A stretch of DNA of 64,000 nucleotides, taken from positions 1 to 64,000 of the forward strand of contig QLOH01000981.1 of the NCBI GenBank assembly GCA_026901365.1, read 5' to 3'. Positions 44,321 through 54,648 of this stretch are shown piece after piece. Below the pieces are notes generated by a model that had not been told where the DNA came from, made no database searches, and saw only the letters and a list, made by a program, of their open reading frames with translations. Source of the stretch: Sesbania bispinosa. Its lineage: Eukaryota; Streptophyta; Magnoliopsida; Fabales; Fabaceae. Every line of letters starts with the position of its first letter. The stretch's first letter is position 1. The position numbers were made by a program, and so were the translations under genes.

Positions 44321-44851
44321 TGTTCTGGAGTAAAACTATACTCCAACTCGACATGATGTGGTGGCATTTTATGAGTCACATTGTCGTCTTGATATAACGA
44401 CATTCTCACGAGGAATGTCAAATATAGTAGTCGACTAGACCAGTCGAGATATGAGCTCGGATACCCACTTATACTTCCGAAAAGCGTTAACGAGATGGCG
44501 CGATATGCCGTGTCGACATGTATATCCGAGGATCTACCAACATTAAATACTCCACTTTAGCGCGTGCGTTTGAATGATGGAAGTGGCGCGTGAACCCGTA
44601 AATCACGGAGACGGTTACACGCGTAACCAACTTTCCCGCCCAAATCACATTATAAATACAGGTGATTCTGAGAGAAAAGGTACGCACTTTCTATTACGAT
44701 CATTATTGTTCCATATTTCTCTGATACACGCTCTTGCGTTAGGCATCGGAGTCCCTTGCAGGTACCCCTGCATCGCCGTCCTCAGCTTCAACGCTCAGAG
44801 ATCAAAGCTTGCAGTGAAGAAGATTCACTCCCTGAACCTTCCAGAAGTTCA
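44321..44851 (+). repeat. Gypsy 3' LTR
   Basis: It starts TGTTCTGGAGTAAAAC after the purine-rich TTTCGGGGGCAAC, and ends AGAAGTTCA before GAAAA. About eight substitutions separate it from the 5' LTR. Confidence 0.95.
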
Positions 44852-44856
44852 GAAAA

Positions 44857-45095
44857 TATAATAAATTAAGAGCAAAAATATATCACACGACGATAACCAT
44901 TCTTTATGAAATAACAATAATCAACTTTTAATAATTCATTTGAAAACATAGGTGTTAGAAGCAAGATTCATATCAAGAAACAATGTTGTATGAAAAGTCT
45001 TTTGTTTTTTGTGTGAATCAAAAGTATCCTCCACGGGGGCAATAACATGAGATACATTTGTATGTATGTGTTTTATTTTAATCTAAATGTTTTTT
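44857..45095 (+). repeat. Helitron internal tandem repeat, copy 3
   Basis: Same unit as at 32765-33210, beginning just after the gypsy target duplication with TATAATAAATTAAGAGC and containing the same GGTGTTAGAAGCAAGATTCA. It continues into the helicase remnant. Confidence 0.8.
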
Positions 45096-45178
45096 ATACT
45101 ATTGATTGATATATTTTATATCTATGTCTTTTTAGTAAGTAATACGTGGATATCATATGTGTTTTTGTAAGCGTGTTA

Positions 45179-45541
45179 TGTAATGGTACAAGGATAATAG
45201 TTAATGAACTATGAAAGAATATTATTGGTGCAAAAGTTATCACTGGATCCAATATTGGAGACAAGAAATATATTCCAAGAATGAATATGCATCCTTCTGA
45301 TCCAAAATTTCCATTCAAATTTGAAAGAAGACAATTTCCAATATCTTTGTGTTTTGGAATGACCATTAATAAAAGTCAAGGACAATTTTTGTCACATGTT
45401 GGCCTTTTTCTTTCAAAATCATTGTTTACACATGGGTAGTATATGTTGCAGTCTCTAGTAAGTTCAAGAAAAAGTCTGAAATTATTAATCATAGATGAAG
45501 ATGGAAATACTTGCGCTTCTACAAAAAAAAGTTGTTTATAA
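45179..45541 (+). pseudogene. Helitron helicase C-terminal remnant (Pif1-like)
   Basis: The frame reads CNGTRIIVNEL, a stop, then IIGAKVITGSNIGDKKYIPR, PFKFERRQFPISLCFGMTI, NKSQGQFLSHVGLFLSKS. These are the C-terminal motifs of the Helitron Rep/Helicase (the motif VI-like NKSQGQ is clear). After FTHG a TAG and a shift break the usual continuation. It marks the surrounding repeat as a Helitron derived from an autonomous copy. Confidence 0.85.
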
Positions 45542-46085
45542 AGAGGTTTTTGTGATGTTTAATTTATTTCAAGCAATATTGTATTTTTGTAGGCAATGAT
45601 GGAATTTTGAAGGATTTTAAATTGGTTGGTTTCATTTTGAGGTTTTTACTTTTATAAATATGGACTTTATTTTCACTAATTTGTACTCATTTCTTAAACT
45701 ATTATTATAAATATAAAATTGATTTTTTAATATTTCAATTATTACAATTTATTTTTATATAAACCCAAAAGACCAAAACGCTTCTGTGCGAACGCACGGG
45801 TCACCATACTAGTATTAACAATATTTTTCTTGGAGACCATCTCCCCTGATCCCTTAAAAGATGTTTCACTGTCTGCCACCTAATTTCATAGGCAGATGAA
45901 ATGGTAAATAATTGCTCAAATTAATGTTAAAAAAGCTTAACTTTGAAAAAGAAATTAATGTATTTAGGGAAATTGATTATTTTTTGAGTAATACTATTCA
46001 TACAAAAAGTTTTTGTACAACCGAGATACAACATCCACACCTTAGTGTTAGCACGTTTTAAAAAAAATAGAAAATAAATAGGAGA

Positions 46086-46262
46086 AATCACGTTTATACA
46101 ACAATACAACATACACCAAAGAGAAACGAAGAGAAAAAGAGAGAGAGTAGAGAAAGAAATGTGAGATGTGATGAGTGATGTGATGGAGAGAGGTAAAAAG
46201 AAAAGTGTGTTGTATAAGTTGTTGTATGATTTTTGGTTGTATGAATTTATTAACTCAATAAA
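46086..46262. mobile_element. MITE nested in the left arm of the Mutator-like element
   Basis: The right arm of the host element lacks this block, so it is an insertion. Its ends contain TATACAACAATACAACATAC and, inverted, AGTTGTTGTATGATTTTTGG. The interior is GA-rich. Related copies are in CLC intron 3 (about 14940-15090) and, inverted, at 48940-49115. Confidence 0.55.
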
Positions 46263-46672
46263 TAATGAAAATGGTCAAAAAGTTGACACTAAAAAGTTGC
46301 AGGAACGTAACAACATAAAAAGTATAGTTTTTTAAAAAATAAAAATTAAGCAAACACTTTTAATGCAACGTTATTGTTTTTTATTTAAAAAACTAAATAA
46401 AAAGTGTGAGCAATTATAATGTTTATCTTTGGTTACAAACCGCATTGCTTAAAAAGAGTGTCAAGTAATTTTGAACCCTTTTTAATTTATTTCTAGTTTG
46501 ATTGTCAGATTGTTAAAAAGTTATGAGCCTTATCTCATTTGGTTATAAACTGCATGCTTAAAAACCTTACACGAGGAATGCAAGCTAAATTTTTTAAATT
46601 GGTTATAAACGAAATTTAACAAGTTATAAATTTTATCTCAATTTGTTACAAATTACATATTTATATAAAAAA

Positions 46673-47500
46673 GGCTTAAATACATTTTTGGTCCCCATAC
46701 TTTTATAGATGAGTGATTTTGGTCCCCCTAGTTTTAATTGCTCAATTTTGGTCCCTATACTTTTGTAAATGGGTGATTTTGGTCCCCATAGTTTTAATTG
46801 CTCAATTTTGGTCCCTCTTCTTTAAAAATTGAACAAATCTAATCCTACCGTTAGCCTCCCATTACATATTTAGCAGAGTTTGCTGACATGGATTTAATTT
46901 TGTGACATGTAAACACATGACAAAGATTATTATTTAATTTTATCTCTTAATTTTTTTAAACATATAATCAGAGCTTGCAGATTTCAATTCGCTTTCGATT
47001 TCATTTTAAATTTCATTTCATGCCCAATGAGATTTCAGTTCGCTTAGTTGTTGGTTGAAGCAGACCCGCAATTGTTTTAGTTTTGGGACTTGTATTCGCT
47101 TTATTGTTTTTGAGAAAATTGGAGTGTAATAGTGGGATTTTGTTTTATGATTTTGTTTTCTCATTGTATTAAATTATGCCGAATCTGATTTTATATTTTG
47201 ATTTTTTGTTTAAAAAAATTAAGAGATAAAATTAAATAATAATCTTTGTCATGTGATAGTTTACACGTCACAATATTAAATTCATGTCAGCAAACTCTGC
47301 TAAATATTTAATAAGAGGTTAACGGTAGGATTAGATTTGTTCAATTCTTGAAGAAGAGAGACCAAAATTGAGCAATTAAAACTAGAGGGATCAAAATCAC
47401 TCATTTACAAAAGTATAGGGACAAAAATTGAGCAATTAAAACTAGAGGGACTAAAATCACTCATTTACAAAAGTATAGGGACCAAAAATGTATTTAAGCC
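46673..47500. mobile_element. Inverted-repeat element beginning GGCTTAAATAC
   Basis: The left end GGCTTAAATACATTTTTGG and the right end TGTATTTAAGCC are inverse. The inverted arms extend about 290 bp each and contain directly repeated blocks of the type GAGTGATTTTGGTCCC. The central loop is about 220 bp. I know this kind of repeat as abundant in legume genomes. Non-autonomous; nested in the Mutator-like element. Confidence 0.75.
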
Positions 47501-48061
47501 AATAATGTCACTGTCAAAGTGTTTGCTTTATTTCTATTTTTTTTTTAAAAATAGTTTTTTTATGTTGTCACGTTCCCGCAACTTTTTCTTGTAAACTTCT
47601 TTTCATAACCATTTTCATTGCTAATTTTCTATTTTTTTCCAAAACACACTAACACTTAACACGTGGCTGTTGTATCTCATTGTATAAAAAAATTTGTTGT
47701 ACGAATAGCATTACTCTTATTTTTTTTAGTTTTCTGGGGGAGTTTTCTAAAACACTTTTTTTTTAAATTAATCTTTCTTTAATATGTACTAAACAGGGGG
47801 AGAAAGGTACACATATATTTTTTAAAAATATTATATTATTCTAAAAAATATATAATGCACATGATACTGTTATATACTTTGTTAGATTAAAATAAAATAA
47901 AATTTTAATAATTAAAAAAATTCCTTTGGGTATATATATTAAAATTTCTCATGAACATAGGTTTGAACCTTAAATCAATTGTTCAACATGAAGTGCCTGT
48001 CATCAGATGTTGATCATGGGTTACATACGTGTAGAATTAAGAAAACGTGTGTTGCTTTGGA

Positions 48062-48190
48062 ATTTATAGCATATTTAGTTTAGTGTTGAAAAGTGATAAA
48101 TTCACATTTCTAACACTAAAAATAGTTGAGTTAGAAAATCTAAACTCAAGTGTAACTTGTTTCAACGCTAAAAATAGTTTCATTCAGTTA
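48062..48190. mobile_element. Small MITE, second copy of the lipase-intron family
   Basis: It contains TTTAGTTTAGTGTTGAAAAG and, later, CTAAACTCAAGTG. These align with the MITE at 19686-19802, with similar ends. Confidence 0.45.
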
Positions 48191-48625
48191 TGTTTTTTTT
48201 TTAGTTTTTGAAAATTATTTTATAAAACTGTTTTTTATAATAAAATAATTTATTTATATATAGAATTTCTAAAAGAAAACAGTTTTGCAAAGCATAAAAA
48301 ATAGTTTTAGAATTTTAGTTTTTAAAAATTAAAAGCCAGTCATAGTTTTCAAAATTACTTTTAAAAGCTGTCTATCGAATTAAAAAGTTTTTAATATTCT
48401 ATTTTAAAAATAAAAAATAATATATTTTTTAAAAAATTGTAATCAAACATACTTTCAATCTCTCTCTTTCTCTCAACCGTCTCTCTCTTTTCTCTCTCTT
48501 ATGGACATTGTGTATTTAGGGAAAGTGATTACTTCGTATGTTTGAGCTCAAAACTCAAAATCCACGTAGTAAAGATAGAGTTCCTACTTGGAATATCGTT
48601 TGTAAACTTAAATTCGCTAATTCAT

Positions 48626-48805
48626 CCCCATTACCAACGGAGGTTGATTCAAGTGGTACATGCTTGTTTCCCCTTAAGCAAGGTCTCGGGTTCGAGTCTT
48701 GTGGATGGAAAAAAATCTCCGCTGGGAGAGCCAGCCCCACTATGATGTGGATGTTCCCGGCTCAAACAGGATTGCCTCCACAGGAGGATATATGTGGTTA
48801 AACAA
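48626..48805 (+). mobile_element. tRNA-derived SINE, second copy
   Basis: Same family as 3390-3590, with A-box-like GGTTGATTCAAGTGG near 48642 and B box GGGTTCGAGTCTTG near 48687. The body ends GGATATATGTGGTT followed by an A-rich tail near 48805. Confidence 0.7.
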
Positions 48806-48939
48806 AAAAATATATATATACATTGGAATGTGAGTCAACAAAGAATCAAACACATTCAAAACCACACTTCATTACAATTAAACCAAATTTTGGTTGAGCA
48901 TTGATTAATCACACAAACCACCTATCTTCTTTCACATAA

Positions 48940-49115
48940 ATTGTTCATACAATAAAATCATACAACAACTCATATAATATACTTTTTATCTCTCTCTCTC
49001 TATATATATATCCGTCAATCATATCATTCATACAACATATTTCTCTCTCTTTTATTCATATATCTATCTATGTTATAGAAGATGTTGTACAATATTGGTT
49101 GTACAATTATGATTT
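48940..49115. mobile_element. MITE, inverted copy of the CLC intron 3 family
   Basis: It includes CATACAACAACTCATATAA, TCTCTCTC-rich sequence and GATGTTGTACAATATTGG. It is inverted relative to the copies at about 14940-15090 and 46086-46262. Confidence 0.5.
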
Positions 49116-49219
49116 CTTATGATCTTCTTTTTGTACCTTTTCATTATATTTAAATTACTTACATGCCATTATGTGTGCATGTGTGTGTTTTTGTAGATGT
49201 TTAGGGTTTAGGGTTTAGA

Positions 49220-49680
49220 GTCAGGATCCGTTGACACCAGGTGTCAAACTTTAAGAGTTACACATATTAATAACTTTTATAAAATAAGAATTTGATCAAT
49301 CCAACCGTTGAATCACATTATATTATCTTTAAGATCACGTATATCAAATTTCATATAATTTGGACATTCATAGGTATGTTATGTAATAGTGGATTTTTAC
49401 TTATGTTTTGAAAACATATTATACGTTAAAATAAATTAGTTTAATGAAGTATCGATTAGTTTTTTATTTTTATGAAATTTTATAAGCCTGATCTACTTTA
49501 TAAGAACTTTCAATTCAACAGTTGGATTGGTCAAATTCTCATTTTACAAAAAGTTATTAAGTGGTGTAACTATATGTATAGTGAGGATTTGTTAATACCA
49601 GGTGTCAAACTTTAAGAGTTCACCACTTCATAACTTTTTGTAAAATGTGAATTTGATCAATCTAACTGTTGAATCATAAC
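49220..49680. repeat. Inverted pair of a dispersed repeat
   Basis: At 49220-49450 and again at about 49490-49680 there are sequences sharing CCAGGTGTCAAACTTTAAGA and TTTGATCAATC. The two include parts in opposite orientation (for example CAACCGTTGAATC versus GATTCAACGGTTG-like). The left block also matches 25660-25905 on the other strand. It behaves like a MITE with inverted ends, but its boundaries are unclear. Confidence 0.5.
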
Positions 49681-49689
49681 TTATGATGC

Positions 49690-50150
49690 TAGTCTTATTC
49701 AAGACCAATTTCCTAAGTTCAGCCTTGAGGATAAGGCTCTAGTGGAAGGGCGATGATAATAGGGACCTGAATACCAATCTATTGATCAATTGTCTTATGG
49801 ACCCGAAATATGGAAGGTTTATAATAGGAGGTCCAAATCTGGTGTGTAGCTTTACATATTGAGAAAGAAAAAATGATGAGCTGGCATGAGAAAATTTTGT
49901 AGTGCAACATTGGTTACGTGAGTGGAGTCCAGGGAGTGTGCAAGGCATGAGTTAGTTATAGTGAGTGGGTATCATGAAGGGAGTATCTTTTAGTTAAAGG
50001 TTTATAGAGAGAGATTTCTCCTCTGTAAAGAGCGTTGTGCTCTTGGGAACGTCTCAAATGAGATTGTTCTCCCTTACTTTTCCTTATTAATAATTTTTTT
50101 CCTTATTTCTATTCTTATTATCTAAGTCATTTTGGATCTTATCGGAATAT
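49690..50150 (+). repeat. LTR retrotransposon remnant upstream of the second lipase gene
   Basis: The left part reads like the end of a gypsy-type pol region (TCAGCCTTGAGGATAAGGC, then a purine-rich stretch). The right part looks like an LTR, with GGTTTATAGAGAGAG (TATA-like) followed by GTTGTGCTCTTGGGAACG and a T-rich end near 50095. The other end of the element is absent. It ends about 80 bp before the TATA box of the lipase paralogue. Confidence 0.45.
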
Positions 50151-50232
50151 CTTGCATTAATTAGTTAATCAATTAATTTTCCATCCTCTGCCATAAGCCT
50201 CACTTTATCAATTTCACCTCATCTTTCATTTC

Positions 50233-50243
50233 CTATATAAATA
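50233..50243 (+). promoter_or_regulatory. TATA box of the second lipase gene
   Basis: CTATATAAATA lies about 47-57 bases upstream of the ATG at 50290, matching the spacing of the TATA box of the paralogue at 22673-22681. Confidence 0.6.
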
Positions 50244-50289
50244 GAATCATTCTCCTTAATCCCACATCTTCATTAGAAAACCAAAAAAC

Positions 50290-53200
50290 ATGACTCTTCT
50301 CAACTTGTGGTATTTTTCTGCTTTGACCCTTTGTCTTTTATTCCTAGCCACTGGACCTTATCATGTGCAGACATTAGGAGATGGCTCCTTTGATAGAAAG
50401 AATTTTGCTAATCAGCCTTCAAAAGATAGTATATGTGCGTCTTTTGTGGTTGTCCATGGTTACAAATGCCAAGAACTTGATGTAAGAGCTCTAAACTTAT
50501 ACAAAAAAAATATATAAACTTTTTTATTATAATTTATTAATAAGAGGGAGATGGAGTGCCGGAAAAACTATAAGTCAAATCATTAATAAAGGTTTGAATA
50601 TGATGATATATGATGGTTTTATTTGATTTATGTAACCGACTCTACTTAGCAAGAAAATGTTTTGATTTTTTGTTTTTGATAATATAATTGAATATTTTCA
50701 TACAATCTTTTTCAGGTTACAACCAAAGATGGCTACATTCTAAGCCTACAAAGGATCCCTGAAGGACGAGCTAATGTTAGTGGCGGTGTGACCAAGAAAG
50801 AGCCGGTGATAATGCAACATGGATTAATGGTGGTCAGTGAGCAATGGACAAATTTCTTTACTTTTAATAGCCTTTTTCCATCTTCATTGCCCAGATATGT
50901 TAGTTTTATAAATGATTATGGTAGACTTTGATGAAGAATATACCCACCACTTGAAATATTCTATCTATCTAATTCAATGAGTGAACCCATCTCTTTTTTA
51001 AAATGATCAAATTTCATGCTTGTTACACAATGACCCTAGAAATTCTACCTTTTTCCCTGTTTTTGGTAGTAGAAGATAACATGACAACATAAGAAACACT
51101 CTAGTCATGTGTTTGTGTAAATGACTAAACATTCTTAACAAGCCAATGACCCTAGAAATACTACCTTTTTCCCTTTGTTACTTTTGCCTCTAAATACGCA
51201 AAGTAAGTTTTCACCGCCTACACAAACACACACTAAATTATTGGACAATCTTAATGGCGATGTTATTAATGGTGTTATAAATAAGCTAACAAATGAGTTT
51301 AACCCCAAAATGACTCTCCTCCATTAATGATTTATTTTTCTTTTTTTTTTGCCATGTGTAAGTAAAATCCAACCTTATACGTATAAAAAAGTGTAGGGTT
51401 ACTGGCTTTTTTATGTACTATATCTTTGGTACATGATTATAATCAAAAGCAAAGTTTTCACTTTTGATTAAAAGTGATTATTTATTAGAAATCCTTCATA
51501 TATCTTTGTAAGGATAACATTAGATAACTAATTTATTGCCAATTTTTCACTTTTAATACTACTTTAATAAAAAAATGAAAATACATATCTCATATATATA
51601 TATATATACATATATATTTAATTGTTTAATGAAGATACTAAAAAGAACTATACGTTTGGTAATGAGATCAACAATGCCAGGTTGAATTTGAATTTCATCT
51701 ATCATGGCCAATAAAATAGTGGGTGTTATCTGATTTCTAAGGTAAATTGTGTTATGGTTATACCCTTCATGACGTCTTACTGTGTTCATACTTCTTACTG
51801 TGTTGATACTTATGAATACCTACCACCTATGTCACTATAGTATATGCTCCAAAAACTCTACAACATTGCAATATAATGCACTATGAAAATCACTTCTCAT
51901 TGTTTAGGAATATCATTGATTTGTGTTCACCTTTACATGATCAAGCATTAGGGATTCTCAGTGCCTTGCATGGACTTGAAATTAAGCATATATGCTATAT
52001 GAGTTGATTAGATCATAGGTGGGAAAATTATTTTGTTTTTAATGCAATGGAAAACTGCTCAGTTGACATGCTTTTGAGCGTTGGCTTAATATTTTAGGAC
52101 CTGGTTTTCAGGATGGAATGACATGGCTTCTAAACTCTCCAGAACAAAATCTGCCTTTGATTCTAGCTGATAATGGCTTTGATGTATGGATTGCTAATGC
52201 AAGAGGAACCAAATATTCTCGTCAACACACTTCTCTGAACTCCTCTGACCCGGTTGATTTTTTTTTTGTAAATTTTCTTTGATGTTTTGCTTTTCCTTGA
52301 TAATATCTTGTATTGTTTATAACTAACTGAATTGAGACTTCTATGTAACTATGGCAGGAATTTTGGAATTGGTCTTGGGATGAAATGGTCACTTATGATC
52401 TGCCTGCTATTTTTGATTATGTGTCAAACCAAACAGGGCAGAAGATAAATTATTTAGGCCATTCTTTGGTACTGTTTCACATTAATAACATGAATAATAT
52501 AATAGAAACATATCCAACAGTTTCATTGGTAATTTGGTACTAAACATCAAGATTGTGTTTGGCAGGGGACTTTGATAGCGTTGGCATCCTTCTCAGAAAT
52601 GAAATTAGTGAATCAGTTGAAATCAGCAGCTTTGTTGAGTCCGATTTCCTATTTGAACAACATGAACGCCAAACTTTTAGTTGTTGCAGCCAAATTACAT
52701 ATTGGTGAGGTACATAAGCTAACCAATAACACCTGTTCCCGTTATTATAAAAGCCTAAAACCATATAATATATAGTAGATACAGGTTCCTAATTCGGGAA
52801 TTTTTTGTGTTTGTTTTCCAAATAGAAAATTGCAAGGTATACAGCAAAATTTGATCCAAAAGGGTAAGAACATAGGACTTACGGTATATCATAAGATGTT
52901 GCGTCTCTCCTTATATTTAAAATCCATTAACTAATATTCTATTCTATACATAATTTATTGTTCTTTCAACAATTACTTTGATTAGGTTACTTTGCGCTGA
53001 GTTTCTAAAGATTATTTGTTCACAACCTGGGGTAGATTGCAAAAATTTGGTTACTGCACTAACAGGTTCAAATATTTGCCTAAACTCTTTTGGCTTATCA
53101 ACAATTTGATTTCAAGAACTAGATACATTTTCAATAAACTTTTCAATTTTTTCCCAAAATGTGTATGGTTGAATTGTCCTATTTAGGTCCGAATTGCTGT

Positions 53201-53693
53201 CTCGATTCTTCAGCTTTTCGTCTATTCTTAGAGAATGAACCTCAATCAACATCAACAAAGAACTTGGTGCACTTATCTCAGAGTAAGATTCTCACATCTA
53301 GCTATATATTTCTAATTCAATTACTTTTATAACTAAATAAGAAAGCATCTTTTGTAATTTTATGCATCTATTAGAACTCGGAATCTGACAAAATTCGACT
53401 ATGGGAACGCACAAGAAAATAATGAACATTATAATCAACCATACCCTCCAATATACAACCTTTCCAATATCCCCCATAACATTCCTCTCTTCATCAGCCA
53501 TGGAGGACAAGATGCGCTCTCTGATGTTATAGATGTTAAGGATTTAATTAATAATTACTTGAAGCCCCATGATGTGGACAAGCTAAGTATTCAGTTCATC
53601 CAAGACTATGCTCATGTTGACTTCGTCATGGGTGTCAATGCTAAGGACCTAGTATACAAAGATGTTGTTATATTTTTTAAACGTAAATTTTAA
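50290..53693 (+). CDS. Acid-lipase-like gene with lost last splice acceptor
   Basis: Paralogue of the gene at 19307-22621 with the same nine-exon plan: 50290-50481, 50716-50832, 52112-52252, 52358-52468, 52566-52709, 52826-52863, 52986-53065, 53187-53282 and, by homology, 53368-53693. That would give 414 residues, a secreted alpha/beta hydrolase acting on acyl esters. It has a signal peptide, GHSLG (Ser186), GGQDALSD and YAHVDF. However, the intron before the last exon ends in GCAT instead of GCAG at 53364-53367. The next AG is 7 bases downstream (53373-53374), shifts the frame and gives a stop after four codons. That product would be about 310 residues without the catalytic Asp and His. It is probably a disabled copy, unless the base is a sequencing error or a rare GT-AT intron is used. 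The first eight exons are intact. Confidence 0.8.
51020..51185. repeat. Small direct duplication in intron 2 of the second lipase gene
   Basis: Two copies of the block CAATGACCCTAGAAATNCTACC (at about 51027 and 51146) followed by TTTTTCCCT lie roughly 120 bp apart. It does not affect splice sites. Confidence 0.5.
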
Positions 53694-54648
53694 TGTTCTA
53701 AAAGCAAAATATTAAATATTATGAGATAATTATTTTGAATTTGAACTATTAATTCATAGAAATTAATTATTTTAATCACATTATTTAAACAATAATATTT
53801 TATATAATTTTAAAATATCACATTGTTTTATATAGTTTAAGTTTTGAAATACTAGTCAATTATCATACTATTCAAATTTTTAAATTTAATCATTTGTTAC
53901 TATAATTATAGATTGAGGAATATGTAATGGATGGAAATGATAAGAATTTAAATTGAAAAAATTGATATAAAAAAGTTAATGGTTATAATGATATATACTT
54001 AGATTTCGTAATATTAATTTTTTAAGTGATTGAGAAATATTTGAAGAAATATCACTAGCCATAGTTTCCAACAACAATATATTTATCCAATTGACACAAA
54101 AATACACAACTCAACATAAACCCATGACTAGACTCCTTTTAGCTGCAGAATATACATATAATCTTAAAATAACATCAAATGGCCACCAACCCAAATGAGG
54201 CCCACCAAAATGAAATAATAGTGAAGTTGGAACAACTGAATCTGCCTGTTGCCTGCTACTTGACTGCCTGAGAATCTGGATGAAAAACCATAGAAAGGGG
54301 TAAGTCAAAAAGACTTAGTGTGGGCCTAACAACCACCATGAACTAGAAAGGAAACACACCAACGCACAAGTTGTTTAGTAAAAGCCTCAATGTAACTCTC
54401 ACTTATTAATGTAAAACTTAATAAACATGTGAGTTCGATAAATACTACGATTTCAGAAAAACTTGTAAACAATGTATATATAAGTCTGTAACTTGTTCAC
54501 CATATTAAAAGAAGTAACAAATTATCAATGTAAGCTTAAATAAGAAATTCTGAAAATGAAATACATTAAGAAAACACAAATCATGTGAAATGTAAATACG
54601 GTAGGGATCACTCATGATAGAACCGATAGGTGGCTCCATCTCGCTGAT
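53694..54648. other. AT-rich spacer and start of minus-strand LTR sequence
   Basis: 53694-54090 is AT-rich with no feature. From about 54100 composition changes and the sequence resembles LTR-type repeat sequence that continues on the far side of the LTR at 54649 (57132 onwards, sharing GGTGGCTCCATCTCGCTGAT-like blocks). No gene. Confidence 0.4.

Larger units (their letters stand above)
33215..44851 (+). mobile_element. Ty3/gypsy Tat-lineage LTR retrotransposon, full length
   Basis: Both LTRs are 531 bp (33215-33745 and 44321-44851), start TGTTCTGGAG and end TTCA. They are flanked by a perfect 5-bp target duplication GAAAA (33210-33214 and 44852-44856). The primer binding site TGGCGCCGTCTGTGGGA follows the 5' LTR at 33747, and a purine-rich tract (TTTCGGGGGCAAC) precedes the 3' LTR. 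Interior order is gag, protease, reverse transcriptase, RNase H, second RNase H, integrase, a tandem-repeat region, then a spliced antisense gene. That plan is typical of the Tat lineage. The copy carries several stops and frameshifts and is itself interrupted by a copia element at 42248-43930. Confidence 0.95.
32438..45812 (+). mobile_element. Helitron, split by a gypsy element
   Basis: The 5' end is TCTATAGTATAAATAA after an A. The 3' end is a hairpin (GTGCG/CGCAC, 45786-45797) followed by CTAG and T (45809-45813). This is the canonical Helitron arrangement with insertion between A and T and no target duplication. Without the nested gypsy element the Helitron is about 1.7 kb. It holds three copies of a tandem repeat and a C-terminal helicase remnant, so it is non-autonomous and rolling-circle mobilised only in trans. 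The 3' end is firm; the 5' end is the best candidate, not proven. Confidence 0.6.
45986..47716. mobile_element. Mutator-like element with long inverted ends
   Basis: The left end GAGTAATACTATTCATAC is matched in inverted form by GTACGAATAGCATTACTC at the right. Similarity continues inward on both sides for well over 150 bases (including TTGCAGGAACGTAACAACAT near 46300 and its inverse near 47570). Both ends are flanked by TTATTTTTT (45977-45985 and 47717-47725), a perfect 9-bp duplication as in Mutator-like elements, although it is low in complexity. Two other elements are inserted inside, and no transposase remains. Confidence 0.65.

Noticed and set aside
49200..49220. Telomere-like TTTAGGGTTTAGGG
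   Set aside because: Only about two and a half repeats of the plant telomere unit; too short for an interstitial telomere and common by chance or as a telo-box.
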